6,484 nucleotides of DNA from Oligoflexales bacterium (GTDB lineage Bacteria; Bdellovibrionota; Oligoflexia; Oligoflexales; Oligoflexaceae). Position 1 is the stretch's first letter; each line of letters starts with the position of its first letter. Below, in pieces: positions 5,755 through 6,484 of the stretch. The notes under the pieces were generated by a model. That model saw nothing but the letters and a program-made list of their open reading frames with translations. It had not been told where the DNA came from and did no database searches. The stretch covers positions 1 to 6,484 of the forward strand of contig JADFZC010000145.1 in assembly GCA_015232735.1 (NCBI GenBank), given 5' to 3'. The position numbers and the translations under genes were made by a program.

Positions 5755-6484
5755 TTAAAACGTCGTGGGGGTGGTCGTGCCTCTAATTTGCGGCACGGCC
5801 TGCGCTTTTAAAGGATTTTCAATTTCTCCCTGAAAAATTATGTCGTGACGTCCCAATGCCGGAACTTCGACAGAGATGTTTTTTATTCCGCGGCAGCTTT
5901 GCACTTTTTTACCATCGACCATCAGAATCCAATGTTTTCCCGGATCGATCCTATCGATAATAAACTTTGTTTTTGCACTCAGGAATTTCCGTCTCTTGGG
6001 ATTATCTTCCAAAGTCACAATGAGAGCTTCCCTCTTTCTGTCATATGCGGCCCTCTTGAGAAAAATATTTGGGAAATCGATACCCCTGACAAGCGGAACA
6101 GAAGGATCGTTGCCGATAAATGGCTCAAAATGCATCTTTCTCATGCCGTCGGGGGGACAGGCAAGCGCATTTGCCAAAAGCTTGCCGGTCAGGCCATGGG
6201 CGCTGAAACGGCTCAGAGGACCCGCACTGATTACAAATTCAGAAAAGTACGGATAATGGTATGATCCATCCTTTTCCCACCTGGGCCGGTATCTTAGCTC
6301 TGCCATCCTGACGAGTCTATCGCGAAGATCCGTTTCACCCAGCTCTGCCATGAGCATGGCAAAAAAGGCAATTCCGATCTGATCCTCAAACTGATCGGCT
6401 TTTACATCGGAAAGTTTCCTGTTTATTTCAACCAGGTGGTTTTTGATCCAATGGCCATATTCCGCCTCGACGAGTTCGGGGGCG
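5755..6484 (-). CDS. C-terminal part of a linalool dehydratase/isomerase-like protein (5' end outside window)
   Basis: The frame is open to the right edge, giving 242 visible residues. The first in-window Met (ATG at 6357) lies inside a continuous helix-like stretch (DQIGIAFFAMLMAELGETD) and has no ribosome binding site, so the true start lies outside the window. The visible N-terminal part, with GIAFFAMLMAELGETDLRDRL, then RPRWEKDGSYHYPYF, then FSAHGLTGKLLANAL, follows the helix pattern I recall from the end of linalool dehydratase/isomerase (Ldi-type alpha/alpha barrels). About the last 120 residues are beta-rich, with KRRKFLSAKTKFIIDRIDPGKHWILMVDGK, resembling the sandwich tails that follow alpha/alpha barrels in other enzymes. 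The catalytic residues would mostly lie upstream of the window edge and cannot be checked. The coding call is firm; the family call is tentative, and another alpha/alpha-barrel family such as a glycoside hydrolase or lyase is possible. Confidence 0.8.
   Translation of the reverse strand, partial: APELVEAEYGHWIKNHLVEINRKLSDVKADQFEDQIGIAFFAMLMAELGETDLRDRLVRMAELRYRPRWEKDGSYHYPYFSEFVISAGPLSRFSAHGLTGKLLANALACPPDGMRKMHFEPFIGNDPSVPLVRGIDFPNIFLKRAAYDRKREALIVTLEDNPKRRKFLSAKTKFIIDRIDPGKHWILMVDGKKVQSCRGIKNISVEVPALGRHDIIFQGEIENPLKAQAVPQIRGTTTPTTF

Overview
The window comes from a Gram-negative bacterium. It carries a Pal-type OmpA lipoprotein that should bind peptidoglycan at the outer membrane, and a second lipoprotein-like protein. 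Base composition is roughly balanced, with AT-rich spacers. I cannot place the organism from sequence alone. A free-standing FAAL-carrier-reductase enzyme, a Thr-Pro-rich lipoprotein and palindromic intergenic repeats would fit a large-genome environmental lineage such as Desulfobacterota or Myxococcota, but that is only a guess.

Layout from left to right. A possible C-terminal tail of a plus-strand gene ends at 113. It converges on a large minus-strand gene (142-3366) for a three-domain enzyme: a fatty-acyl-AMP-ligase-type adenylation domain, a phosphopantetheine carrier domain and an NADPH thioester reductase. The 444-base spacer 3367-3810 has no convincing gene but is rich in palindromes. 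It holds a hairpin whose 11-base loop is exactly complementary to a site 41 bases further on, and a compact element (3664-3786) with 23-base inverted arms around a nested internal hairpin. Next come the Pal-like gene (minus, 3811-4332), a 312-base divergent spacer, and an unrecognised secreted or lipoprotein gene (plus, 4645-5730) whose two regions are joined by an 11-unit Thr-Pro tract. A minus-strand gene entering from the right edge (stop at 5755) is truncated at its 5' end by the window; its visible part resembles the end of a linalool dehydratase/isomerase-like alpha/alpha barrel followed by a beta-rich tail.

The genes do not form one operon: directions alternate, and each complete gene has its own ribosome binding site. 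The best functional inference is that the large enzyme activates a fatty or other carboxylic acid as an acyl-adenylate, loads it on its own carrier domain and releases it by reduction as an aldehyde or alcohol. Any link to the right-hand partial gene is speculation. The least explained material is the palindromic spacer upstream of the reductase gene.
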